Source of the DNA: Saccharum officinarum
Lineage: Eukaryota > Streptophyta > Magnoliopsida > Poales > Poaceae
NCBI GenBank assembly: GCA_020631735.1
Contig: CM036168.1
Location: forward strand, 97,320,932-97,384,931
DNA length: 64,000 nucleotides
Direction: 5' to 3'
Shown: piece by piece, positions 1-11,240 of the stretch
Layout of the letters: every line of letters begins with the position of its first letter
Numbering within the stretch: position 1 is the stretch's first letter
Position numbers and translations under genes: made by a program
Notes under the pieces: model-generated
Told to the model about the DNA's origin: nothing
Databases searched by the model: none
What the model saw: the letters and a program-made list of their open reading frames with translations, nothing else

Positions 1-355
1 GCCCATGCACCGCGCAAGGCAGTGTGTCTGATCGCCGGTGATGGCTAGGTAGTGTGATTAGCAAGTAATAGCTTATGAACACCTTCTACTAGGGAGGGTA
101 GAGCTGATTGTATAACACTTTCCCCACTAGTGTGCCATGTTCATGGCGCGTCGTTGTAGCATTCACTATTTCTCGATCTTAATACAAAGATGTGCAAACC
201 TTTTGCGTATTCAAGAAAAAACGACTTAACAACTATAGCAACTAAGAGCTAATAACAACCGAAAATATAACTACACTAGCTGATTGGATTTAGACATTAA
301 CACAGCCCGCACAACAAGATGCACCACCAGACCACACCACTCCACTGCCCCCTAA
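1..355. other. Flank of the outer nest, nothing recognised
   Basis: I see no convincing ORF, RNA gene or repeat boundary here. The stretch ends in cctaa, whose TAA at 353-355 is the left target duplication of the Tourist-like element that follows. It is presumably the original insertion locus of that element. Confidence 0.4.
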
Positions 356-403
356 GGGCCCATTTGGATCCCTATTTCTAGCAAGACCTGGCCCATGGGG
401 TGT
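356..403. mobile_element. Tourist-like MITE, left half
   Basis: The segment begins gggcccatttggatcc directly after TAA. Its partner is the segment at 29205-29526, which ends in a sequence whose reverse complement begins gggtctgtttggttca (11 of 16 positions match) and is followed by TAA at 29527. A TAA duplication and a GGGYCYGTTTGG-like terminal inverted repeat are typical of Tourist (PIF/Harbinger) MITEs. The two halves are separated by 28.8 kb of nested LTR elements. The element has no coding capacity. Confidence 0.65.
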
Positions 404-1204
404 TGTAGGGTTGAGATGGCAGACTAGAGGGGGTGAATAGTCCTTTCTAAAACTTAATCGCATCGGCTAACCATAACAAATATGGAAATAAAACTATCGT
501 TCTAGCCAAGACTACACCCCTCTAACTATGTTCTCTAGCACCTTACAAAGATCCTAATTAAGCAACTAAGGTACCAGACTAGCAAGAGCTCACCTAACTA
601 ATTCTAGGAGCAAGGTCACACAAACCTATGCCACTAGTACTCCGCACACCAGGGAGCTCCTACACAACTAGTAAGCAAAAGCACAAAGCTCCTAGGCTCA
701 CTAGCAATGCTCAATAACAAGACAACCAATGCCAAATTAGAGAGCATAAATTACTTAGCTACACAAACTAAGCAATATGACTAACAAGGTTACACAAACC
801 AAATTAGTCACGCAACGGGAGCTACTTCTATGCTACACAAGCAAGAAGGTAATTAGCAAGCTACATAAGCTAACCAATTACAAGAGCAACTACACAAGCA
901 CAATGTATATGAGAGTAATTACAAGCTTGTGTGACGGGAATGTAAACCAACGGGATGACAAGGTTGACATGATGATTTTATCCCGAGGTTCACGTGTTTG
1001 CCAGCACGCTAATCCCCGTTGAGACAAGCACCAAGGTTGCCGCCGGTCCTCTTGCTAGTGGTGACCCGCAAGTCATACTCTCCCACGTGGAGTGCTTACC
1101 ACAAGCTCTAGCACTTGACCTGGCTAGACCAGTTGTCGCCCTTCGCGTCTCTTGCTACTAGAGTCGCTCTTCACGGCTCCTGCGGGGTGAGCACAATACC
1201 CTTC
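404..1204 (-). mobile_element. Outer LTR S1, terminal (U5/R side) segment
   Basis: On the plus strand it opens tgtagggttgagatggcaga and continues ctagagggggtgaatag. That is the same layout as the ends of the other Sirevirus-like LTRs here (10080, 11443, 26324, and in inverted form 60514). Read on the minus strand it is the 3' terminus of an LTR. The matching other end (reading ctttca) is at 29204. The flanking pentamers are ggtgt (399-403) and agtgc (29205-29209); they differ by two transitions, so a decayed duplication of an original ggtgc is plausible. No S1 internal gene is found, so S1 is probably a solo LTR broken up by later insertions. Confidence 0.55.
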
Positions 1205-1384
1205 TGTAGGGTCAAGATGGCAGACTAGAGGGGGGTGAATAGTCCTTTCTAAAATTTAATTGCACCGGCTAACCGAAACTTATATGGAATTAAAACTATC
1301 GGTCTAGCCAAGATTACACTCCTCTATCTATGTTCTCCAGCACCTTACAGAGATCCTAATTAAGCAACTAAGGTGCAGGACTAG
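1205..1384 (-). repeat. Second copy of the LTR terminus, cut by element A
   Basis: The copy restarts at tgtagggtcaagatggcaga and repeats 404-575 at roughly 88% identity (counted by eye), 801 bp further on. It stops at ...gactag where element A begins, while the first copy continues into caagagctcac. It is either an internal duplication of S1 or the end of a related LTR nested in it. The 5-bp candidate duplication ccttc at 1200-1204 has no visible partner. Confidence 0.5.
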
Positions 1385-3040
1385 TGTTGCCATTTCTTAA
1401 CTCCATTACTAAAAATAGAATTACTCCTACTAATAGTAATGACACCAGAAATGATATGATAATTATTAACTTGGCACTGTTACAGTAACCACCTATCAAT
1501 TAACCTTCATCTCTAATATTAAACTAGGTTGTCATCCCTAGTGATGAACTTAGAAATGTTGTCGGTTCTATCTAGCATTACTACAAAAATAACACTAGAC
1601 AGGAATCTATTATTTTATGTGACTAAAAAGAATATAAAGATAAGAATAGGAAGAATAATTCTGCAAGTGGACAGATAATTATACCATTATAGCATTTTAC
1701 CCAAGAGTATTCCAGAGTTGTCGATTTATAATTTTACCATTGGGAAGGTATGACCATTCTATGCAATGCACTAGTATTGATAATTTATGAATATGCATGA
1801 GAGAATGAACCAATATCATATACTCTACTAAAAATAGGGATAAGTCACAAGATAATAATAAAGATATAAATAATAAGTACTTGATCAATCATTATAATGA
1901 ATAAATAGTAACTTAGAGCACTCTAGTTAAGCAATAGGTTAAAGTCCAATTAGAATATTAGAAAGATAATTCCTAGGTAGTCTTACTAACAAGTCACTGC
2001 AGTTTTAATTAACTATATCTGGTGATCATCGCCACAACTATACCACATAAGGAACATCATCTAGGGAAGTTCGGAAACATAGTCCTCCTAACCTTCGCGA
2101 CCGGGTTCTACCAATATCAATATATGCGGGGGATGCACTGCAAAGGACTCAACGCAGCTGTCACCTACGCGATCTACCACCTCCCGACATACAAGGGCAT
2201 CCGTAGATAAACAAATATTTAAGCACCACGCTCACATAATGTCTATCACTCACCCATGGTCCAATAGGGTGAGCGCTATACGAACATATGCATGGTTTCC
2301 ATAATCTAGCTACACCAAATATCAAACTAGAACAAACAATGGATATTGCTTTCATGAACATAAATAATATAAAGCTTAATGTTGACATAAACATAGTAGC
2401 AATGATACAATCTCAAATGAAATAAAGAAATAGAGTAAAGTATAAGAGATATACCGAACCACGCTCTTACCAACGTCGGGAATCCAAGCGTTGCTTGATC
2501 TCCCTCTAGACCTAATCTAACTTACCTAAGCTCTAATCTAAAGGAACACTAAGGAACTAGGGTTGGCTCTGGATGAGTTGATCTTCAATTGAATATTTTA
2601 AATGACTTGATGCTTCAGGGGGGTGTAGGGGTCCTTATATAGCTCGGTGGGTTGAACATAAGCCCTTGGATCAAACCGACTTGGACGAAGGGTGGAGATG
2701 AATCCTAGGAGGCGGTGGAGGAATCCCCTAGGGGGGCCGGGTGACATGGTGGTGGGGCCGGCTGGCCCCACCTGACAGCTTCCCATCCTCCCGTTTGTTC
2801 CCGTGCCTTCTGGTGTCTTCTATAATCTTCTAGTGTATCCTTCGTCGTGATCAAATTTCGTCCTTTTTCTCAATTAGGTCCCCCTTCCTACGTTTTCTAG
2901 AATAATCCTATGGAAAACAGAGATTCACCAAAACGCATGGAATTTATTAGTTTAAACCCTAGACCTATGCATATTCTTGTACTTTAACCATTTCTCTTGT
3001 TTATTCACATATAAAATGTTGACGTTATCCACCGTCAACA
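1385..3040 (-). mobile_element. Element A, 3' LTR (gypsy-like)
   Basis: This is a 1656-bp LTR with perfect TGTTG...CAACA ends, inserted after actag (1380-1384). The end toward 3040 abuts a polypurine tract read on the minus strand, so this is the 3' LTR of a minus-strand element. It carries a TATA box for that strand at 2634-2641. The last 23 bases form a hairpin: tgttgacg at 3018-3025 pairs with cgtcaaca at 3033-3040. The 5' LTR of A is missing, lost in the deletion at 6880/6881. Confidence 0.75.
2634..2641 (-). promoter_or_regulatory. TATA box in LTR of element A
   Basis: The minus strand reads tatataag, lying 400 bp inside the LTR from its U3 end. Element B has the same octamer at 9160-9167. 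A position between U3 and R fits a retrotransposon promoter. Confidence 0.6.
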
Positions 3041-3055
3041 AGCTCCCCCAAGCTT
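3041..3055 (-). other. Polypurine tract of element A
   Basis: The minus strand reads aagcttgggggagct immediately before the LTR start TGTTG. The matching tract of element B is at 7179-7192. It primes plus-strand DNA synthesis in LTR retrotransposons. Confidence 0.7.
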
Positions 3056-5899
3056 ACCCTTTGCTAGTCCCTTAGCAAAGCCAAACTTAGTAAACTTGGA
3101 AAAGAACTTGAACATGTTGAGATTTTTTAAAAAAATCATTGAGATAACTCCTAAAAAGTACACATGCATTCAAAAATTCTACTCCGGATTCTGATCTAAC
3201 TTTCAAACTTACTCATATTACCTTTAACCATGGAGCTTTTTAGCCTTCACCCAGGTCTTGAGCAATTGAAAGACAGAACAATCAAGTCAAGCACTATGTC
3301 TCTAGCTCTTCACTCAACCATTATTCTAGAGTTTTATAAGTTTTTACAATATAACTCAGAGCTTTAATTGTATGACACTCTCAAATCTCTCAATATATGT
3401 GGTATTTGTGGATTCTCACCAAGGCATTAATGATGTTATGCCTTTCTCTACTACCACTAAATCTTATGTGGAGCTCATGGGAGTGGAGAAAACATAAACA
3501 GAGCATACTTGCAATTCATATATTATAAAGTCAAACAATGAATCCAAAGAGAGTTAAGTCATACAATCAAATTAAGATGTGCATGTGTACGGAATATGGT
3601 AGATAAATAATAGGTGTATATGGTAGCTAATCCTAATTCTAATACTGCTCCTTGAAAACATATCTCTCTTGAAAATTGAAGAATACTTTACAAAGAAAAC
3701 ATGAGCTATCTTATTCATCTCTCTCATTTTTTAGGCAGGCATCTGAGTACCCATTGTTTTATTCTCTTGGACACTTGTCTATTTTTTCAATACTTTTCTT
3801 TTCTTTAATAACTTTTGCATAGCCACATGCATCTTTTTGCAATAAAACTTTAGAGAGATAATAACAAGAACTTTGGAGCATTTATTTGGGGCTGTCCTAT
3901 AGGGTATATATTTGGGTGTTTACTCTCAGTGTAAGAGCAAAATATTTTTAAGTGGATCAAGATTAAATGAAAGATGAGTGCGCCTACTCCCAGTGTAGGA
4001 ATAGTGTATATGTGGATGGTGTGTACGTGATCTTGATTTTAAGAGCGTGACAAACCTCTCATAAGGCATCAACAAAGCTTGAACAAACTCAATGCAAAAC
4101 AAGCAACATATAAGTGAAAGGTTTCCTATTCTAAATATCATATTTGGCTTTGGTAGAAATTTAAGATTTGTCATTCAAGAGCTCATCATATAAGTTTTAA
4201 GATTTTAAAAGATAAATCTTCAGAACTCTAGTATCGTTAGGAACAAGATAGATAGCAGCCCAGACTTTCTTATATCATATCCCTCAATTACCTAGACTTA
4301 GCTCAAGTATATGCTCCCACAAGTTTTAGGCTCAGCAAATTCTTCTATCAAATTAAAACTCGGGAGAATTCAAATCTGAATACTAGATACTAAAAAAGAA
4401 TTATAGTTGAGCACTATTTATTATTTCTATTGTCAACATTTTATGACTCTTAAAAGCAGAAAAAAAATCTAAACACACTTTTTATTTTGTTTTCAAAGTT
4501 TAAAATCACACCTTAATATATATAACTAGCTAAGATGATTTTTATTTGGTTTTGAATTGTTATTCATCTTTTTATTTCTTTCAACTAACGAAAAACAAAC
4601 TCAAACATAATAACTAAACAAGAAAAAAATACTTAGCTAGATACATAGGGGAATGCTCCTCCCCCAAGCTGAATGTTGTCATGGTTAGAAATTGAGAATC
4701 TTCAGAGCGATCTCATTAGTGGCAGTCCTTATTCCTGCAGAATGTAGCGTATACCACCGAATAAACTTATTCAAAGTAACATCCTGCAAAATATACTCCA
4801 ACAAGAACACCAAAAAACTCGAAGCTTTGATCATGACAAAGGGTTAGCGGTCAGCTGAACAATTGATTGTCCTTATTGCTTAAGATTAGGGATGAAAACG
4901 GATCGGATACGAACGGATATCACTGATATCGTATTTGTTTTCATATTTATGTCCGGATTCGGATTCGAATACGGATAGTATAAAAATGCCGGATATGATA
5001 TAATTGGATATCGACATCATAAATATGTGATTTAAATATTCGGATACGAATACGATATCGAATGTTAAATATCCGGACTCGGATACGGACGGATTAAAAC
5101 CCCTCTAAACGGATTCGATCTCGAATACGGTCGGAAAATATCCGTACCATTTTCATCCCTACTTAAGATAGATTCATAAATTGACAAAACTCTGACAGGA
5201 TATTAACTTTTTTTTGTGATTTTCTATTTATAATACAAAAAGAAATACATATGCAATATTTTTATTTTTATGCTACCACGGTGAATAATCCTACAGGGTT
5301 ACCATAAGTTACTCACATGAGGCTTCAGAATTTTATGATGTAATGATAAAAGCAATAAATATTTTTATTTTCTTTTCTAAGTATGCAAAGACAGATGAAA
5401 CATTATAAAATATTTTTTGATATAAAATGCTAAAGTAAAAAATAATCTAAATGCAATGCTAGAACAGAAAAATAAATATGCCAACAAAATAATTCATACA
5501 ATGGATAACTACCATTATTACCTCATGGCAAGGGTACAGAATTTAATAGTCCTCCGAACAGGACTAGGTATGATAGAGTGCTTACTGTTCAGGTTCATCA
5601 TTTGATCCTGCTGAAGAATCAGATGCTTGCTCTTCTTGCGATGTTGATGTTGATGTTGTCTTCTTTCTCTATACCTGAGTGGTTTGTGTAGCAGAATCTG
5701 GCTATGTAGCTTCTTGATTAATAGGCTCTTCAAACTTCTTGTCTTGAGTGTCTCATTCATTCCAGCGGTCTTCATACCTTAATACTTCTCCTGGGTAATC
5801 TACCCATCTATCATTCAGGGGCTGGTTTTCTTGACTGTGAGATCGACGCCTCCTCCTATTGCGGTTCTTCTTGGGTTGTTCATAATTAGTATAACTATT
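3056..5899 (-). mobile_element. Element A, 3' internal non-coding region
   Basis: The region is AT-rich with no coding sequence of its own beyond the tail of the protease region. Several blocks recur in element B in the same order: the ctttgctagtccc/ctttgctcatcc block after the PPT, the gctttttagcctt block near 3235 and 7358, and a second cctcccccaagct block near 4665 and 8612. This long spacer between the gag-protease ORF and the 3' LTR is what remains of a gypsy-type element apparently without reverse transcriptase. Around 5520-5890 the minus strand still encodes arginine-rich remnants following the protease. Confidence 0.55.
4887..5161. mobile_element. hAT-type MITE with perfect 8-bp TSD
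   Basis: This is a 275-bp non-coding element. It starts tagggatgaaaacggat and ends atttt catcccta; the outer 12 bases (tagggatgaaaa) are perfect inverted repeats. It is flanked by the identical octamer cttaagat at 4879-4886 and 5162-5169, the duplication length of hAT transposases. The interior is rich in cggat/atccg repeats. It inserted into the interior of element A. Confidence 0.92.
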
Positions 5900-6880
5900 A
5901 AAGTAATAGCGTATATTTTTTCTGAAAATTAGAAGTGGACTTATCCAGATCCAATGTAGATGACAGCATTGGTAGTGTTGATGAACGGTCTTCCCAAAAT
6001 AATGGGGTCTCCTCTTCTTTTATTTCCATGTCTAGGACCATAAAATCGGCAGGAACATAGCGATCTTGACGTCCTTTGCTATTCTCTCCGGGAACTGAAC
6101 TGATTGGTCTGCCATCTGCAACTGCATATATGTAGGATATAAGGGTTCTTACCAAATAAATATTCATATGTTACCTTTGATATTATGTTGACACCTGATC
6201 CAATATCACAGAAGGTCTTATGGAAAACTTTCTGATTGATTAGGTATTCAATTGTCGATACTCTATGATCATCCTTCTTGCCTAGGAATGGTGGAGTGAA
6301 CAAACCTTCATACTCTGATTGAATTGTGTTGATCATCTTGATAGTCTCTTCTTGTGCCTGGCTAGCCTTGTTCTTCCTCTAGCTTTTAGGATTCTTCTTC
6401 TTCTTCTTGATCGTCACTGGTTCATTTCTCTTGGATGGCGCATGTGGTTGTGCAGGTGTGTGCAGCATCCGGTTCTTGAATGAGAACTTCTCTTTATTGT
6501 CCTTAATAGTGAAAACAATCTTGGAATGCTCTGCATAGATGATGACCTTTATGGTGCATAGGAATGGTCAGCCTAAAATGATCAGTGCTTTCTCATCTTT
6601 TCCTGTGTCCACAACCATAAAGTCTACAAGAACATATGATTGTCCCACTCTGATGATAGCATCTTCAAGAACTCCCTCAGGGTAGCACAGTGTCTGATCT
6701 GCAAGCTGCAAACACATATTTGTGTACAATAAAGGATCTCCTAAAATCATATCATGAATTACCTTAGGCATAATGTTGACACTTGCGCCGAAATCGTGAA
6801 TAGCTTTTGGGAAAATGTGACATCCTATGGAGATATGAATGACAGGTCTCCTTGGATCACCTTTCTTGTCAGGGGATTTT
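5900..6880 (-). pseudogene. Tandem retropepsin region of element A (broken gag-protease ORF)
   Basis: Read on the minus strand this is part of a gag-protease polyprotein with two aspartic-protease-like domains in one frame. The first (about 6825-6570) has the active-site-like motif DFGASVNIMP, then LQLADQTLCYPEG and a C-terminal LIILG-PFL block. There the expected arginine codon CGA is a TGA stop. The second (about 6240-5960) has FCDIGSGVNII followed by MADQ-like, VPADFMVLD and broken ILGRPFL-like blocks in shifted frames, so it also carries frameshifts. A lysine-rich linker near 6400 has another TAG. Both domains resemble grass Ty3/gypsy retropepsins. The canonical active site is D[ST]G; here it is DFGA and DIGS. 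The region is cut at 6880 by a junction with the LTR of element B, so gag is missing. It is non-functional. Confidence 0.75.
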
Positions 6881-7178
6881 GTTGGAGGGGGAATATTCCC
6901 TGACGCAACCATGCACCGCTAGCCTTGGCATTCAATGTGCCGACACGCACGAGATGGGCCGAGGCGGTGGCACAGGGGGCGCGCCCGCGCCCTGGGTGGC
7001 CCGGCATGCCTCCTTCTTCATGCGGGGACTTCTCTGCTGGGCCTAGACTTCAGTGCCGAGGTGGGTTGGCCCTGGTTTGGTCACCTAGTTGGGCTTCTTC
7101 CCTTCTTTGGCTCCTTTACGCCTTCTAGAAAGCGTCTTTCTTATCCTGTTTCACTTGTGTCGATAACGACTGCCAACA
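6881..7178 (-). mobile_element. Element B, truncated 3' LTR
   Basis: The segment is homologous to 9183-9608 (the 5' LTR of B) and ends ccaaca at 7178 next to a polypurine tract. It lacks the outer part of the LTR beyond gttggaggg at 6881, where it is fused to the protease region of A. It also lacks an internal stretch of about 130 bp present in the other copy (9454-9586). This is a deletion product. Confidence 0.7.
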
Positions 7179-7192
7179 AAATCCCCCAAGCT
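7179..7192 (-). other. Polypurine tract of element B
   Basis: The minus strand reads agcttgggggattt directly before the LTR start TGTTGG. It is nearly identical to the tract of element A. Confidence 0.65.
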
Positions 7193-8950
7193 TACCCTTT
7201 GCTCATCCTCGAGCAAAAGCTAAGACGTTGGTTGTTGATCAGGAGTTGCTACTATGTCAATTACATTTCAAAGATGCCATGTTTATAACAAAGTTTTCTG
7301 TCGCAATTTGAATAAATTGGCATATTGTCCACTCATTATTATCTAGTTACCTACGGGGCTTTTTAGCCTTCTCCAAGTCTTGGGTGGTTACAAGACAGAA
7401 TAGATTAACAGACCCGCTTATCATTCGTTCTTTGATTGACCATCTTTCCAGAGGTTTTGAAAGTTTTTTTGCAAAATAAATTATAGTTCCTCAAATGATA
7501 CACTCAATCGCTCAAAAGTGTATGTATTCCTCACCAAAGGCTTTTGACTTTGCCTTTCTTTTATCCTACCATCTAAAAGGCTTATGTGGAGCTCGGGTAA
7601 GTATAAAAGTGGCATACTTGTATCATGTCATGTTGCTAAGTCAAAAACCGGACCATAGGAGAGACTAGTCATACACAGTGATCAAGATTGTGCGAGTGTG
7701 TGAAATATTTTTGGGTTTTTGTGTACTCCAATGTCATGCCTCTCTCTCTTTTGCTATTTTTCAAAAGTGTGAGCTATCTTTTCTTTCTTTTTCTTTTTCT
7801 TTTTTTTGGCTCATGCTTCTTTTGAATGGCATCTTTTATTTCTCTCTTTTTTTGGCTTATGCTTCTTTGGCATGGCATCTTTTATTTCTCCCATATTTTT
7901 GCATAGCCCAAGCTTTCTTTTTTGGTGGAATTTGGAGAGAAAGGTTCACAACATGAATGATGGAGTTTTTATTTTGGTGGATGGAAATGCATGTTTTTGC
8001 GTAACTCTCAATGTAAGAGTTAGCATTTTTATTTGTGGGTGTACGTGAATCTTGATCATGGGTGCATGAAAAGAATCTCAACATTGGTCACAATAATTTG
8101 ACAAAGCTCACCATGAATACGAGCAGCATATGACTAAGGGTTTGTATTTGAATGTGTCATATGGCTTTTGGTAGAAATTTTGAATCATTGAGGAACTTTT
8201 GATTTTAGCATTTTGAAAATAAAAACTCTGGATGTCAAGTCTTTTCTTAGAACAAAGTCATAGCAAAGTCTATTGCACTATATCATGTCAAGCAACTACT
8301 TAGACTAGATTAAGCTTTTGCCACCCAAAAAATTCAAGTTTTAGGATGAGACATTTTTTTAGCCAATAAACTCAAATCTTGGAGAAAACTAAGCTATAAG
8401 CTAGGCATAGTTGAAACATAAGATAGAGCAACTATTTATCATTTCAACAAGGATAGAATCAACATTTCTACAACATATATATATAGAGCGGAATAAATAT
8501 TTTTGGTCTTTTTATCTTTTTGTATTTTTTTATATGCATGATGAATAAATATGCAAAGAAAGAAAACAAATGCAAGAAAATAAATATGCAATGCAAGATA
8601 CCTCTGCAGGGTCCTCCCCCAAGCTAGCTCGAGGCCAGTGGTCCGAGGTTGCTTGATGAAGACTCCGGGGTAGGTACATTATTTTATATTTTGTTTTTAA
8701 CTTATAGTTTTTATTCTTGTTTTATACTTAGCAGTTTTGGAACAGTAATCAAAATAAACAGTTGTCTAATTTGATCAAGGTAGACAAGTCAACCTAAGCA
8801 CCATGCTTAATTTGAAAAGTCTATAAAAATATGATTGCTACAAATCATATTTTCAAACCAAGGCATACTAGCATAAACAAGAGTTTATTTGAAAGGTAAA
8901 TGTTTTTATGATTTTAGTTTATCATTCAAAGTTTACATGTAGCAGGTTTC
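7193..8950 (-). mobile_element. Element B, non-coding interior
   Basis: The interior has no gag or pol. The content parallels the 3' spacer of element A block by block but is well diverged. T-rich tracts (7780-7900) give rise to long meaningless ORFs. The inner boundary with the 5' LTR is not sharply defined; I place it near 8950 because a polyadenylation-like aataaa (minus strand, near 8990) lies on the LTR side. No primer-binding site could be identified. Confidence 0.5.
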
Positions 8951-9608
8951 AGAACAATGAAGACATGGCTATTTGGAGAAAAGATAACTCTTTTATTCTC
9001 ACCAATTCTTCTCCAAGGAGCCAAGCCCTCCAAGGTAGCTTCTCTACTTCTCTACTACTTCTACTAGACTAATTCTAACCTAAAGAGTGGAGAGAGGGAG
9101 CTCAAGTGAGAGTGTGATGTGTGTAGTGAGGTGTGTGTGAGAGGGGGGGCACCCCTCTTCTTATATAGGGCTAGGACAGGCGGTTGGAGGGGGAATATTC
9201 GCTGGCGCAGCCCCGCACCGCCAGCCTTGGCATTCAATGTGCCGACACGCGTGAGATAGGCTGAAGTGGTGGCACGAGGGGCGTGCCCACTCCCTGGGTG
9301 GCCCGACCTGCCTCCTCCTTCGCATGGTGACTCCTCTACTAGGCCTAGACTTCAGTGCCGAGGTGGGTTGGCCCTGGTTTGGTCACCTAGTTGGGCTTCT
9401 TCCCTTCTTTGGCTCCTTTACGCCTTCTAGAAAGCGTCTTTCTTGTCCTATTTCACTTGTTTCCGGTGTATGTTTCTGCAACATGTCAAATCTATCAGTA
9501 CAAGTGGAAACATGTTAGTAGCAAAGGTATATGTGTATAGAAGTCAATGTTTCCCTCCTTTTTAGACTTATGTTGGTGGTATAAATGTGTCGATAACGAC
9601 CACCAACA
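8951..9608 (-). mobile_element. Element B, 5' LTR
   Basis: The outer end at 9608 is ...accaccaaca, followed by gccgt (9609-9613), the candidate target duplication. A TATA box for the minus strand lies at 9160-9167. The 10-bp arms tgttggtggt (9571-9580) and accaccaaca (9599-9608) form a perfect hairpin at the LTR terminus. The other copy (6881-7178) matches 9183-9608 apart from a missing 130 bp. The inner end is approximate. Confidence 0.6.
9160..9167 (-). promoter_or_regulatory. TATA box in LTR of element B
   Basis: The minus strand reads tatataag, identical to the TATA box of element A and similarly placed relative to the LTR start. Confidence 0.55.
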
Positions 9609-9877
9609 GCCGTTACCCCTTAACTGGGTGTTTTTCAACACAATCGGACGCGCCGGTCATAATGACTGGATGCACCTAGCCAGCGTTCGGTCGCTCTATG
9701 CCGTCCATGTGGCTTCTTCGTTCAACACCGCACGGAAGATCTCAACGGCTATAAGCCGCGTGCCAACTATAACCACGACCGAATGCAGCATAGTGCCAAG
9801 ACCAGACATAGCATAGTGATCGGCCCGCGTCAAGTCAACGCAAACACGCTCTCACTGAGAAAATGACTGGACGCATT
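9609..9877 (-). mobile_element. Outer LTR S1, U3 segment with CpG palindromes
   Basis: The segment starts gccgttacccctt, equivalent to the stretch just upstream of the TATA box in S2 (10979, 27221). It contains several diverged ggacgc/gcgtcc motifs. S1's own TATA/R part is missing between 1384 and 9609, consistent with loss in the A/B deletion. It runs without a break into the tandem unit that follows. Confidence 0.5.
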
Positions 9878-11240
9878 GATTCCCGTGTCCGATTGTTTCC
9901 AGAGAGCTCCTAGAGCGCTCAAATCGTGATCGGACGCGTCGGGTTAGACGCGATCGGACGCACCACCTGCGTCTAGTCCTTCACCGCCTACCACGTGTCA
10001 ATGCCACACCCACGCCACTGCGTCAACGAGCGACCGTGATGACTGGACGCTGCACCAGCGCGTCAAGTCCAGCATCCGGTGTAAGGTCCTAAATGGCTAG
10101 AGGAGGGTGAATAGCCTTTTTTTAATTTTCTACAAACTTTACTCAACAACAAAGTTAGTACAAAAGATGACGAAGCTAATTCTAGCACAAGCTCAACTAT
10201 GCTAAGCAAGCCACCTACACAATTCTAGTTAACAAGGCTATGATCTCTAATTTACACCACAAGCTAAGTCACTAAGTTACTTACTCCTATGTGATACAAA
10301 CTACTCTAAGCACACTAGACAGGATATGGTGCAACAATGTAAAAGGAGAGTGAATTGATTCTTATACCGACGGTGTAGAGATGAGATGTATCCAAAGAAT
10401 CAATTACACACAATCACAATGAGAATCCTCGGTAAGAGATGACACAAGATTTTTTACCGAGGTTCACTTACTTCCCGGCAAGCTACTCCTCGTTGTGGCG
10501 ATGCACCTACTTGATGAATCGCGAGCTAATCAACTATCAAGAGTTGAACCCTCAGCGGGTGCCGCACATCCACTCACAAGATGGGGATCCTTCAAGCCAC
10601 GAGCTCCACTAGAGCAGCCAATTCGCGAACTCCCGCAGGGAAGGCTCAAGAACCCCTTACAATCACTTGGTGAGGCTCGAACAAGTCTTCAATCGCGAGC
10701 TCAATCACCACCGCTGCTCCAAGCCATCTAGGGTGTCGGGAAACACCCAAGAGTAACAAGCAATCCGCAACAAACTCGAAGATCAAGTGCCACTAGATGC
10801 AACTCTCAATACAATGCACTTGAATCTCACTCAATCTCTCTAGAGTATGCAACCAAGCAAGGAGATGAGTGGAGGGGAAGTTCCCTAGCTCAAAGTGTGC
10901 CTCAATATCTCAAATGTGCAAGAGAGAGCTCTCCAAACCCGACCACCATCTATTTATAGCCCCACGAACGAATATGGTCATTACCCCTTCACTGGGTGAA
11001 TTTTTGGATCGACCGGACGCGTCGGTCGAATTGACCGGACGCGCTGCATCGCGTCCGATCGCCCTGTGCCGTCCACGTGTCCCTCCGTGTTCAACACCGA
11101 ACGTCCGATCTCAACGGTCGACTTAGCGTTCCAACGGTCAAACGAGCGATCGGACGCTCTGCTCAACTGACTGGACGCGCTACACCTAGCGTCCAGTTTG
11201 AGTCCAGTAAGGGTTCACTCGTGACCGGACGTGTCCGATC
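9878..11240 (-). repeat. Tandem unit 1 (S1 tail plus most of LTR S2)
   Basis: This is the first of three copies of a roughly 1363-bp unit. It opens gattcccgtgt, runs through about 200 bp of S1 to catccgg (10073-10079), then into LTR S2 at tgtaaggtcctaaatggcta (10080), through the S2 R region, a TATA box for the minus strand (tatttata near 10950), and CpG palindromes up to gtccgatc. It is then followed directly by gattcccgtgt of unit 2. It encodes no protein. Confidence 0.75.

Noticed and set aside
6568..6912. Independent small protein with ATG at 6912
   Set aside because: The start and first codons come from the LTR of element B joined by a deletion; the rest is an internal protease fragment ending at a premature TGA.
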